NCBI GenBank assembly: GCA_013815575.1
Contig: JACDFX010000070.1
Location: 1-7,353, forward strand
DNA length: 7,353 nt
DNA from: Rubrobacter sp.
GTDB lineage: Bacteria; Actinomycetota; Rubrobacteria; Rubrobacterales; Rubrobacteraceae
Direction of reading: 5' to 3'
The first letter of the stretch is position 1. The number at the start of each line of letters is the position of its first letter. A program made the position numbers and the translations under genes. Positions 1 through 5,935 of the stretch are shown piece after piece. Below the pieces are notes generated by a model. That model was not told the origin of the DNA. It worked only from the letters and a program-made list of their open reading frames with translations, and searched no databases.

Positions 1-534
1 GCTGGTCGAAACGTACACGTCGCCCCGGCTCTGGCTGTACCCGCCGGTCCTCAGGAAACCGAATCCGTCTGGCAGCACGTCGAGGATGCCGCTCTGCACG
101 CTCTCCTCGCCGCTGGGCCGGTCCTGCTGGCCGCCCCCGTCCTGCTGCTTCTTCCCGTCGGGACGCTTGCGGTCCCCCCTGCGCTCCTCGCGCCGCCCTT
201 CCTGGCGCTGCTGCTGCTCGGGCGCCGGGGCCCGGGTCTCCTCGTCCACCTCGTCGGCTGGGGCGGAGGCCGGGGCGGGGGCCGTCTGCGGCTCCGGGAG
301 GGTCGCCGTGGCCGTCCTTCCGTTGCTGGTCGGCGCCTCCAGGACCTCCGGATCGCCGCCGTTCGTGGCCCCGGTGGTTCCGGCGGTCGCGCCGGCCTGC
401 TCGGTGGCGACCTGGTAGATCATCTCGGCCAGCTCGGGCTTGCGGTATTTGCGGTACTGCTTGATACCGAGCTGCGAGGCGATCTGGTGCAGGTCGCTCA
501 GGCGTTTACGCTCCAGGGTTGCTTTTTCGGTCAT
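1..534 (-). CDS. rho: Transcription termination factor Rho, N-terminal part (cut by window edge)
   Basis: This is the first 178 residues of Rho, the RNA-dependent ATPase/helicase that terminates transcription; the rest lies beyond the left edge. Residues 1-45 form the Rho_N helical domain (ERKRLSDLHQIASQLGI, then KPELAEMI). Residues 46-142 are a low-complexity linker, first Ala/Thr/Pro-rich and acidic, then rich in Gln, Arg and Gly. From about residue 146 the cold-shock-type RNA-binding domain begins, with the Rho signature SGILDVLPDGFGFLR. The ATPase core is not in the window. The ATG at 534 is preceded by AAGGATGGAG about 7 bases upstream, a good ribosome binding site. The gene lies 67 bases after glpX on the same strand and is probably cotranscribed with it. 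Linkers of this kind are known from actinobacterial Rho proteins and are linked there to extra RNA binding. Identity is very secure. Confidence 0.96.
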   Translation of the reverse strand, partial: MTEKATLERKRLSDLHQIASQLGIKQYRKYRKPELAEMIYQVATEQAGATAGTTGATNGGDPEVLEAPTSNGRTATATLPEPQTAPAPASAPADEVDEETRAPAPEQQQRQEGRREERRGDRKRPDGKKQQDGGGQQDRPSGEESVQSGILDVLPDGFGFLRTGGYSQSRGDVYVSTS

Positions 535-601
535 GCTGATGCTCCATCCTTCTTGTTTTGCGATACGGGTATGGCTGTTGCGAATCTGGTTCTCAGGGTT
601 T

Positions 602-1591
602 TCAAAGCTGGAATCCCTTGCGCCCGGCTTCGGGCTCCAGGGCATGAATAGTGTCCATAAATCTTACCACACGGGGTTCGGTGGACATCACCACCGTGTG
701 CGTCCGGGCGCCACCCCGGAAGTACCTCACCCCGTTCAGGGGCTCGCCGGAGGTAATGCCGGTCGCCGCGAAGACGACGTCGTCTTCGCGGATCAGGTCG
801 TCCAGGGTCAGCTTTTTCTCCGGGTCGTCGAACCCGAACTCCCTGAGCTTGTCCACCTGCGAGCGCTGCGTGGGCCACATCCTGGCCTGCATCTCGCCGC
901 CAAGGCACTTTATGATCGCCGCGGCCAGGATACCCTCCGGGGCGCCCCCGATGCCGACTATGGCGTGGACCTCAGTCCCCCTCATGCCCACCGCAATTGC
1001 CGGCGTAAGGTCCCCTTCGGGACGGATCTGGATCCTGGCACCCGTCTCCCGGATCTCCTCTATGAGGTTCTCGTGCCTGTCGCGGTCGAGCACCGCGATG
1101 GTGATCTCCTCCGGGCGGCGTCCTATAGCCTTCGCTATTGCCCTCACGTTCTCCGCGACGGGCGCGTCTATGTCTATGGTCCCCTTCGCCCCCGGCCCGA
1201 CGATGAGCTTGCTCATGTACATGTCAGGCGTCCGCAAAATACCGCCCCTCGGGGCCGCCGCCACGGCGGAGATCGAACCCTCCTGCCCCCGGATGAGCAA
1301 CTGCAGCCCCTCGACCGGCTCCACGGCCAAGTCCACCTCCGAACCGCCCGACCCAAGCACGTCCCCCACGTTCAGCGCCCCGCGCCCATTCCAGGGAGCC
1401 CGAATCCGGCCTTTCTCGTCCAGGCGCTCCTCACGCAGGCTCGCCACCTTGCCCTCGTTCGAGACCCCTTTCAGGCCCTCGACAAAGGTCTCATTGGCGA
1501 GGTTGTAGGCGTGCTCCGGGTTGCCGGAGCCTTCGAGACGGGCGACCTGCAGGGCCACCATCTCGGTAACGGCCGCGTACTCGACGGCCAC
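602..1591 (-). CDS. glpX: GlpX-family (class II fructose-1,6-bisphosphatase-like) protein with altered metal-site motifs
   Basis: This 329-residue protein has the normal length and overall sequence of GlpX, the Mn/Mg-dependent class II fructose-1,6-bisphosphatase of gluconeogenesis. Diagnostic stretches are TPDMYMSKLIVGPGAKGTID (121-140), GIGGAPEG (213-220) and DDVVFAATGITSG (270-282). The N-terminal third is divergent. The usual GEGE motif reads REER (53-56), an insertion of about ten residues follows, DPIEGT reads EPVEGL (91-96), and the position matching E. coli Asp33 is Tyr29 or Asn30. Glu94 and Glu219 (E. coli Glu88 and Glu213) remain. Activity on fructose bisphosphate is therefore uncertain, and a related phosphatase or regulatory role is possible. 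The start is a GTG with a weak ribosome binding site; an in-frame stop at 1637-1639 limits any extension, and the only other upstream options are rare ATA or ATT codons. It is followed by rho, as in Bacillus. Confidence 0.9.
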   Translation of the reverse strand: MAVEYAAVTEMVALQVARLEGSGNPEHAYNLANETFVEGLKGVSNEGKVASLREERLDEKGRIRAPWNGRGALNVGDVLGSGGSEVDLAVEPVEGLQLLIRGQEGSISAVAAAPRGGILRTPDMYMSKLIVGPGAKGTIDIDAPVAENVRAIAKAIGRRPEEITIAVLDRDRHENLIEEIRETGARIQIRPEGDLTPAIAVGMRGTEVHAIVGIGGAPEGILAAAIIKCLGGEMQARMWPTQRSQVDKLREFGFDDPEKKLTLDDLIREDDVVFAATGITSGEPLNGVRYFRGGARTHTVVMSTEPRVVRFMDTIHALEPEAGRKGFQL

Positions 1592-1760
1592 GGACGCTAT
1601 GGACCCCGGGCGGGGATGGATCTCACTAATGGGTTCTCACCAGGCCTCCCGTGCCGGCCAAAGCCCCCGCCTGAAACGGGCGCCTTTGATGGCTGGATCT
1701 GCTCGGAAACGTCGCGGAGCGGCTCTTTACCCTTTGGGAATCGGAACCGACTTATCGGAC
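1592..1760 (-). promoter_or_regulatory. Long 5' leader of glpX-rho, no identified riboswitch
   Basis: If transcription starts near 1760, about 170 bases precede the glpX GTG. The stretch contains no convincing gene; the glpX frame is closed by a stop at 1637-1639. It carries a stem-loop at 1663-1683 followed by TTTG, and a short GGCC...GGCC pairing closer to glpX. I compared it by eye with remembered consensus motifs for SAM, TPP, cobalamin, FMN, glycine, c-di-AMP and ZTP riboswitches and saw no match. A leader this long in an otherwise compact region suggests post-initiation control, but that is inference. Confidence 0.35.
1663..1683 (-). repeat. Stem-loop in the glpX leader, copy of the hairpin after argS
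   Basis: On the minus strand GCGCCCG (1683-1677) pairs with CGGGGGC (1669-1663) with one G-G mismatch around a 7-base loop, then TTTGG. The core, GGCGCCCG-loop-CGGGGG(G)C-TTTG, is nearly the same as the hairpin at 4006-4027; only the loops differ. Lying between a promoter candidate and glpX, it could act as an attenuator, or end readthrough from the gene upstream. The T tract is short, so termination strength is doubtful. Confidence 0.4.
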
Positions 1761-1766
1761 GCCGAA

Positions 1767-1772
1767 AGTATA
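1767..1772 (-). promoter_or_regulatory. Candidate promoter -10 for glpX-rho
   Basis: TATACT reads on the minus strand from 1772 to 1767, directly preceded by TG and followed by TTTCGG. It matches five of six bases of TATAAT and resembles the -10 at 3995-4000, which is also followed by a T run and CGG. A -35 at 17-base spacing would be TGGTCG, only three of six matches. It lies just after the end of the diphosphoglycerate synthetase gene, which suits a promoter for glpX-rho. Confidence 0.42.
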
Positions 1773-1794
1773 CACGCTCCCCCGGACCGCGACC

Positions 1795-1804
1795 ACCGGC
1801 CGGT
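1795..1804. repeat. Perfect 10-bp palindrome at the end of the diphosphoglycerate synthetase gene
   Basis: ACCGGCCGGT is a perfect palindrome that includes the first base of the TAA stop codon (1806-1804, minus strand) and lies about 22 bases upstream of the candidate -10. No T tract follows on either side, so it is not a convincing terminator. It overlaps the expected -35 zone and could be an operator, or chance in GC-rich DNA. Confidence 0.25.
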
Positions 1805-3114
1805 TACCCGCCCCCAACCGCCCGGCGCGCCAGCCGTAACAACTCCCCGTCTAGCCCCTCCCCCACGGGATCGTTGTCGCAGTACAGCACGGGCCGCCCC
1901 TCCTCCGCCCCCCGTCTGGTGACCACGTCGATGGCCGCCGCCTTTATCTCCGTGAGGTAGCCGTCCACGGGCGGCATCCGGTCCAGGTCCTCGGCGAGCC
2001 TTCTCCTATCCGAGAGGTTGCCGGAGGCCGCAGCCACCTCGCAACCGTAGTGTTCCTCCAGGTGACGCGCGAGCTTCTCGATCACCGCAACTGGCGCGGT
2101 CGAAAGGTATGCGAGGCGCATCCCCGAAACGTCACCGACCGGCCTGGGCCGGAAGACCGTCGGCACCACGGGGAGGTCGGGTCGGATCTCACGCACCCGC
2201 TCTAGAAGACCGCGAACCTTCTCCTCGTCGGCCAGCGGCTCCTCGCTCATGGTTAGTAACAACAGGTCGGAGATCAGGAGCCGGTACGCGCCGAGAAACC
2301 CCGCGACGTACTCGGGGTCCTGGTGCGCCCCCGCGACCAGTATCCTCCCGTCCACCCGAACCGGCGGCATCGCGGCACCCGAGCCGTCGAAGAGGGTCAC
2401 GCCGGTGTCGAGGCCGTTGGCGATCTCGGCCCCTTCCAGCACGTTTGAGACGAACGGTTCCCCGGCCAGCCCCCCGCCGCACCTGCGGCACCCGACGGTC
2501 GTCACCCGGCTGAGGGCCGCCGTCTCGTAGTAGTCGCTCGCCGCGTGCGCCCCACGCCCCAGCGCCTCCAACAGGTACGCACTGCCGACCTCGAGCTTGT
2601 GGCCCTCGATGACCTCGGGGCGCGGCGGCCCCCCTCGTCCCATCGAGACCACCCCCGGATCGAAGCCCTCCCGCGCCAACAGCCGCGCCAAGTATCCCGA
2701 GACGGCCGTCTTCCCCACCCGCTTGCCGGTGCCAACCACGGCCAGGGACGGTTTCGTCGAAACGTCGCGCAGCTCCGGTGGCCTCAGCTCGAAGTCGCTG
2801 CCGACGTACCGGGCGCCCGCGGCCAGGGAGAGTGAGGCTATCCGCATCCGCTCGCGGTAGCCGATCACGGGCTCGTCGGAGAGGTCCACGACGACGTCCA
2901 CCTCGTACTCTGAAAGTGCCCTGCCGACAGCGGAGACCGGGCCGTCCCCGTGGACGAGCGGCAGGCCGTAGTCCGTGCCCTCCTTCAGCTTCTCCGTGCC
3001 ACCGAGAAAGGCCGCCGCCACGCCCACGGCACCCAGGGATTCTTGCACGCTGCGCATGGCGTCGAGGACCACGGGCGGGTAGTGCTCGCCGTCTATAAGA
3101 AAGAGTGCCCGCAC
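1804..3114 (-). CDS. cpgS: Cyclic 2,3-diphosphoglycerate synthetase homologue
   Basis: This 436-residue protein resembles the synthetase that closes 2,3-diphosphoglycerate into cyclic 2,3-diphosphoglycerate using ATP, an enzyme characterised in hyperthermophilic methanogens where the product is an abundant thermoprotective solute. Seen in the sequence: an N-terminal Rossmann-like part (MRALFLIDGEHYPPVVLDAM), a P-loop GTGKRVGKT at 128-136 followed by a Gly-rich VVSMGRGGPP at 155-164, a CRRC pair at 209-212 (possible metal or redox site), and a conserved-looking C-terminal EIKAAAIDVVTRRG. No signal peptide or membrane segment is evident, so it is probably cytosolic. The GTG start lies 15 bases after the phosphoesterase stop without a clear ribosome binding site, which suggests translational coupling. 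Activity is inferred from family resemblance; a different phosphoglycerate or nucleotide-dependent ligase reaction is possible. Confidence 0.82.
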   Translation of the reverse strand: MRALFLIDGEHYPPVVLDAMRSVQESLGAVGVAAAFLGGTEKLKEGTDYGLPLVHGDGPVSAVGRALSEYEVDVVVDLSDEPVIGYRERMRIASLSLAAGARYVGSDFELRPPELRDVSTKPSLAVVGTGKRVGKTAVSGYLARLLAREGFDPGVVSMGRGGPPRPEVIEGHKLEVGSAYLLEALGRGAHAASDYYETAALSRVTTVGCRRCGGGLAGEPFVSNVLEGAEIANGLDTGVTLFDGSGAAMPPVRVDGRILVAGAHQDPEYVAGFLGAYRLLISDLLLLTMSEEPLADEEKVRGLLERVREIRPDLPVVPTVFRPRPVGDVSGMRLAYLSTAPVAVIEKLARHLEEHYGCEVAAASGNLSDRRRLAEDLDRMPPVDGYLTEIKAAAIDVVTRRGAEEGRPVLYCDNDPVGEGLDGELLRLARRAVGGG

Positions 3115-3129
3115 GCGAGAGGCCCGGGG

Positions 3130-3954
3130 CTACTCGCCGCCGAGCGCGACCTCCGGATCGACACCAACGTCGGCTGAGATCTTGTCCTCGTAGCGCACGT
3201 ACTCGTGGGTGGTCGAGTCGAAGTCAACCGTAAGCTCCCGCTGCTTGAACGGGTACTTGCGGAACACTTTCACCCGCCCGTCCTCTATCTCGATGATGTT
3301 GTAGCAGGGCCTGGTGTTCCCCCGCAGGCGCGTCGTGGAGGCGGTGCCGGCGTTCACGATAAAAAAGTCCTCAAGCTTCCAGGAGTACGGGACGTGCTTG
3401 TGGCCCGAGAGGACCAGGTCAACACCCACCTCGTCCAAAAGCTCCAGCACGTCGCCCGCATCAAAGATGATGTTGCGCTCGCGGCCCGTGCCGGGAATTG
3501 GGATGAGGTGGTGGTGGATCACGAAGATCTTGAGCTTATCTCCCGCGTTCGCGAACGCCTCGTGGATAAACCCGTAGTGCTCCCGTCCAACCCTCCCGTC
3601 GTTGAGGTCAGGCTCGGAGGAATCTATGCCGACCATCACGGCGTTGTCGAACTCGATGCAGGAGTACCGCTCCCCGAAGAGCCGCTCGAAGTGGACGTAC
3701 CCGACGTTGCGCGAGTCGTGGTTGCCGGGGATGACCATCACGTTCGGGCAGTCGAAGCGCCGTACGTACTCGGCGGCCTCCTCGAACTCCTGCCGGTAGC
3801 CCGCGTTCGTGAGATCGCCCGAGACGACGACGGCCGCCGGCTCCAGGTCGTTTATCTCCAGAATGGAGCGCTCCAGAAGGTCGGGGATAAAGTACGGGCT
3901 TCCGCAGTGGATGTCGCTGATCTGGCAGATCGTCAACCGGCCGCCTGTGCTCAT
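3130..3954 (-). CDS. Calcineurin-like metallophosphoesterase
   Basis: This is a complete two-metal phosphoesterase of about 274 residues. The metal-binding motifs occur in order: DIH (Asp14, His16), GDLT (Asp47), GNHD (Asn78, His79), HHH (147-149) and GHKH (His185, His187). The layout resembles the class III cyclic-nucleotide phosphodiesterase (CpdA-like) branch, but nothing fixes the substrate. There is no signal peptide, so action in the cytosol is likely. I chose the ATG at 3954, with AAGGACGGGGAG just upstream. An in-frame TTG at 3975 would add seven residues lacking family resemblance. The gene has its own promoter candidate at 3995-4003 and ends 15 bases before the diphosphoglycerate synthetase homologue, so the pair probably forms an operon. 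A role in hydrolysing or balancing a product of that enzyme is possible but only inferred. Confidence 0.9.
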   Translation of the reverse strand: MSTGGRLTICQISDIHCGSPYFIPDLLERSILEINDLEPAAVVVSGDLTNAGYRQEFEEAAEYVRRFDCPNVMVIPGNHDSRNVGYVHFERLFGERYSCIEFDNAVMVGIDSSEPDLNDGRVGREHYGFIHEAFANAGDKLKIFVIHHHLIPIPGTGRERNIIFDAGDVLELLDEVGVDLVLSGHKHVPYSWKLEDFFIVNAGTASTTRLRGNTRPCYNIIEIEDGRVKVFRKYPFKQRELTVDFDSTTHEYVRYEDKISADVGVDPEVALGGE

Positions 3955-3994
3955 GCTCTCCCCGTCCTTAACCAATCCCGGTAAATCCCCGAAA

Positions 3995-4003
3995 AGTATA
4001 ACA
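3995..4003 (-). promoter_or_regulatory. Extended -10 promoter for the phosphoesterase-cpgS operon
   Basis: Minus strand 4003-3995 reads TGTTATACT, an extended -10 (TGn plus TATACT). No good -35 is visible at 17-base spacing, which is normal for extended -10 promoters. A start near 3988 would give a leader of about 34 bases to the ATG at 3954. The element overlaps the T-rich tail of the hairpin following argS, so termination of one unit and initiation of the next share the same bases. Confidence 0.5.
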
Positions 4004-4005
4004 AA

Positions 4006-4027
4006 GCCCCCCGAGACGCCGGGCGCC
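4006..4027 (-). terminator. Candidate terminator hairpin after argS
   Basis: On the minus strand GGCGCCCG (4027-4020) and CGGGGGGC (4013-4006) flank a 6-base loop, followed by TTTGTT. Pairing is four clean G-C pairs next to the loop, then two further pairs separated by mismatches. It starts 20 bases after the argS stop codon, where a terminator is expected. The T tract is short and interrupted, so it may be weak or assisted by Rho. A near-copy sits at 1663-1683. Confidence 0.45.
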
Positions 4028-4047
4028 GCCGACCGGGATTCGCCTCC

Positions 4048-5685
4048 CTACATCTTCTCCGGCGCGGCGACGCCGACGAGGTCCAGCCCCGTACGGAGCA
4101 CGGTCTTGGTGGCCGCGCACAGGGCGAGGCGGCGGGCGCGCAGGTCGGCGTCGTCGACCAGGACGCGGTGCACCGTGTAGAACTGGTGGAAGCGGTGGGC
4201 GAGGGTCTCGAGGTACGTCGGGATCTGGTGTACCTCCCGACGCGCCGCCGCGTTCTCGACCACCCGGGGGAAGTCCAGAAGCTCCAAAACGAGCTGGCGC
4301 TCCTCGGCGGCCAGCTCGCCGGCCGGGACCTCCCCGACGTCTTCGGGGCTGGCCCCGGCCCGCTCGAAGATGCTGGCTATGCGGGCGTGGGCGTACTGGA
4401 CGTAGAAGACAGGGTTCTCGTCCGACTGGGTCACGGCGAGCTCGAGGTCGAAGTTGATCTCGCTCTTGTGCGATGACCGCACGTAGAAGTACCGCGCCAC
4501 GTCCTCCCCAACCTCGTCCAGGAGTTCGTCCAGCGTCACGACGTTGCCGGCCCGCTTGCTGAATTTGACCTGCTCACCCTCGCGCACGAGCTTCACGAGT
4601 CGCACGAGCTCTACCTCGTAGAAGTCTTCCGGGAGGCCGAGCGCCAGGAGACCGGCCCGGATGCGGGGCGGGTAGCCGGCGTGGTCCGCACCGAGCACGT
4701 CCATCGCCGTCGCGAAGCCTCGCCCGTGCTTGTTGCGGTGGTAGGCGACGTCAGGGGCCATGTACGTGTAGGAGCCGTCCTGTTTGCGGAGGACCCTGTC
4801 CTTGTCGTCCCCGAGTTTCGAGGAGTCGAGCCAGAGGGCGCCGTCGGCCTCATAGACGTGGCCTGACTCTTCCAGCTCGGAGATCACGGCCTCTATCTCC
4901 CCGGACCCGTAGAGGTCCTTCTCGTTGAAGTAGTTGTCGAACCGCACCCGCACCCTGGCGAGTGTCCGCTGGATGTCGTTCATACACCAACTCGTGGCGA
5001 ACGCTGCGATCTCCAGCAGAGCCTCGTCCTGCGACATCTGAAGGTAGACTTCACCCCGCTCGTCCGCGAGGTCTTGGGCTATCTCGCGCACGTACTCTCC
5101 CGGATACTGCGCGCCCGGTCCGGAAACGGGCCACTCCTTACCGTAAACGTCAGCGTACTGGATGGCCACGGACTCGCCGAAAATGCGGATCTGGTTCCCG
5201 CCGTCGTTGAAGTAGTACTCCCTGTAGACCGGCCGCCCGGCCGCCTCCAGTATGCGGGCGAGCGAGTCCCCGTAGGCGGCCTGCCGCCCGTGCCCCACGT
5301 GCATCGGCCCCGTCGGATTGACGCTGACATACTCCAGCATGAAGGGACGCCCATCCGGCTCCCTCCGCCCGTAGCGCTCCCCCGCCTCGAGCAACGCCCC
5401 GACTTCCGCGCATAGCGCCCCGTCCGTGAGCCGGAAGTTGACGAACCCCGGCCCGGCAACCCCGGCCTCCCGGACGTAAGGAGCGTCGAGCGCCCCGACG
5501 AGGCTCTCCGCCACCTCGCGAGGGTTGCGCCTGAACACGCGGGCGTTCGCCAGCGCGACGTTGGTGGCGAAGTCGCCGTGCTCGGGGTCATTCGGCCGTT
5601 CGACGTGAATGGTCTCGAGCTCAACGTCGTAAGCCCTCCGAACAGCGTCCCGGACGTCCTCCACCAGGCGTCCCTCGAAGCTCAC
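4048..5685 (-). CDS. argS: Arginyl-tRNA synthetase
   Basis: This complete 545-residue class I synthetase joins arginine to tRNA-Arg in the cytosol. Residues 1-90 form the N-terminal additional domain typical of ArgRS (FVNFRL at 81-86). The catalytic fold carries the signature SVNPTGPMHVGHGR (121-134) with HVGH as the HIGH motif, the YYFNDGGNQI segment (157-166), and KFSKRAGN (374-381) as the KMSKS-type loop. The C-terminal anticodon-binding domain ends in GVAAPEKM, like the usual ArgRS tail. Length is normal for the family. The start is GTG within GTGA, overlapping the TGA of the DUF3006-like gene by four bases, preceded by a G-rich GGGGGGTGGG; the two genes are therefore likely translationally coupled. 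No T-box or other amino-acid sensor is visible upstream. Confidence 0.97.
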   Translation of the reverse strand: MSFEGRLVEDVRDAVRRAYDVELETIHVERPNDPEHGDFATNVALANARVFRRNPREVAESLVGALDAPYVREAGVAGPGFVNFRLTDGALCAEVGALLEAGERYGRREPDGRPFMLEYVSVNPTGPMHVGHGRQAAYGDSLARILEAAGRPVYREYYFNDGGNQIRIFGESVAIQYADVYGKEWPVSGPGAQYPGEYVREIAQDLADERGEVYLQMSQDEALLEIAAFATSWCMNDIQRTLARVRVRFDNYFNEKDLYGSGEIEAVISELEESGHVYEADGALWLDSSKLGDDKDRVLRKQDGSYTYMAPDVAYHRNKHGRGFATAMDVLGADHAGYPPRIRAGLLALGLPEDFYEVELVRLVKLVREGEQVKFSKRAGNVVTLDELLDEVGEDVARYFYVRSSHKSEINFDLELAVTQSDENPVFYVQYAHARIASIFERAGASPEDVGEVPAGELAAEERQLVLELLDFPRVVENAAARREVHQIPTYLETLAHRFHQFYTVHRVLVDDADLRARRLALCAATKTVLRTGLDLVGVAAPEKM

Positions 5686-5903
5686 AGCCCACCCCCCGCG
5701 AGCCCGTCGAGCAACCGACGGTTCTCCTCCGCGACCCGCTCCGTCTCCCCGCGCTCGTGCTCGAACCGCACCTCGAACACGTCACCCACCGAAGCGTCGC
5801 CCGGAAAGAACTCCCGAGGCACGTCGAAGCTGCGCCCCCCGTCAGGGTACGGCAAGGCCACGACCAACCCACCGTCCTCGAACCTGTCTATCTGCAAGCG
5901 CAC
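5682..5903 (-). CDS. Small DUF3006-like protein
   Basis: This protein of 73 residues begins with the IDRFED segment typical of DUF3006 proteins, followed by a beta-rich region (LVVALPY, then FDVPREFFP) and GDVFEVRFEHE. The C-terminus is a charged helix (ETERVAEENRRLLDGL). The family has no established function. I prefer the GTG at 5903. An in-frame GTG at 5972, overlapping the rlmH stop as GTGA, would make 96 residues, but the added part has only about half G/C at third positions, contains a perfect hairpin and a -10 element, and lacks family resemblance. With the 5903 start the mRNA would be leaderless. The gene overlaps argS by four bases, so it is translated in step with argS; whether its role relates to translation is unknown. 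Confidence 0.75.
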   Translation of the reverse strand: MRLQIDRFEDGGLVVALPYPDGGRSFDVPREFFPGDASVGDVFEVRFEHERGETERVAEENRRLLDGLAGGGL

Positions 5904-5910
5904 AGGGGTA

Positions 5911-5919
5911 AATATAGCA
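5911..5919 (-). promoter_or_regulatory. Extended -10 promoter for DUF3006-argS, probably leaderless
   Basis: Minus strand 5919-5911 reads TGCTATATT, an extended -10 (TGn plus TATATT, five of six bases of TATAAT). Seven bases separate it from the GTG at 5903, so transcription would start at or beside the start codon. There is no ribosome binding site in that gap (TACCCCT), which fits a leaderless mRNA as is common in actinobacteria. No -35 is evident. Confidence 0.5.
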
Positions 5920-5935
5920 GTTGGGTCTCGGGCAC

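Noticed and set aside
86..418. Plus-strand open frame opposite the Rho linker
   Set aside because: Low-complexity Ser/Pro/Val-rich product that arises as the complement of the Gln/Arg/Gly-rich Rho linker.
535..601. Separate promoter for rho in the 67-base gap after glpX
   Set aside because: The gap is less GC-rich, but no -10/-35 pair with sensible spacing is visible. Cotranscription from the glpX promoter is simpler.
531..908. Minus-strand open frame overlapping the end of glpX and the start of rho in another frame
   Set aside because: It is an out-of-frame shadow of the conserved GlpX C-terminus with Arg/Gly-rich composition and no family match.
1592..1766. Known riboswitch in the glpX leader
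   Set aside because: By-eye comparison with remembered conserved cores of SAM, TPP, FMN, cobalamin, glycine, c-di-AMP and ZTP classes gave no match.
440..1960. Very long plus-strand open frame (506 codons) opposite glpX and the end of cpgS
   Set aside because: It runs antisense to two well-supported genes, has no recognisable domain, is rich in Arg, Pro and His as expected from reading GC-rich codons backwards, and crosses an intergenic region.
3955..3975. TTG start adding seven residues to the phosphoesterase
   Set aside because: The ATG at 3954 has a Shine-Dalgarno-like sequence just upstream that falls inside the extension, and the added residues look like ribosome binding site sequence.
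3205..3984. Plus-strand open frame of 259 codons opposite the phosphoesterase
   Set aside because: It mirrors the metallophosphoesterase, whose metal motifs are complete. The antisense product is Val/Leu/Arg-rich without any family resemblance.
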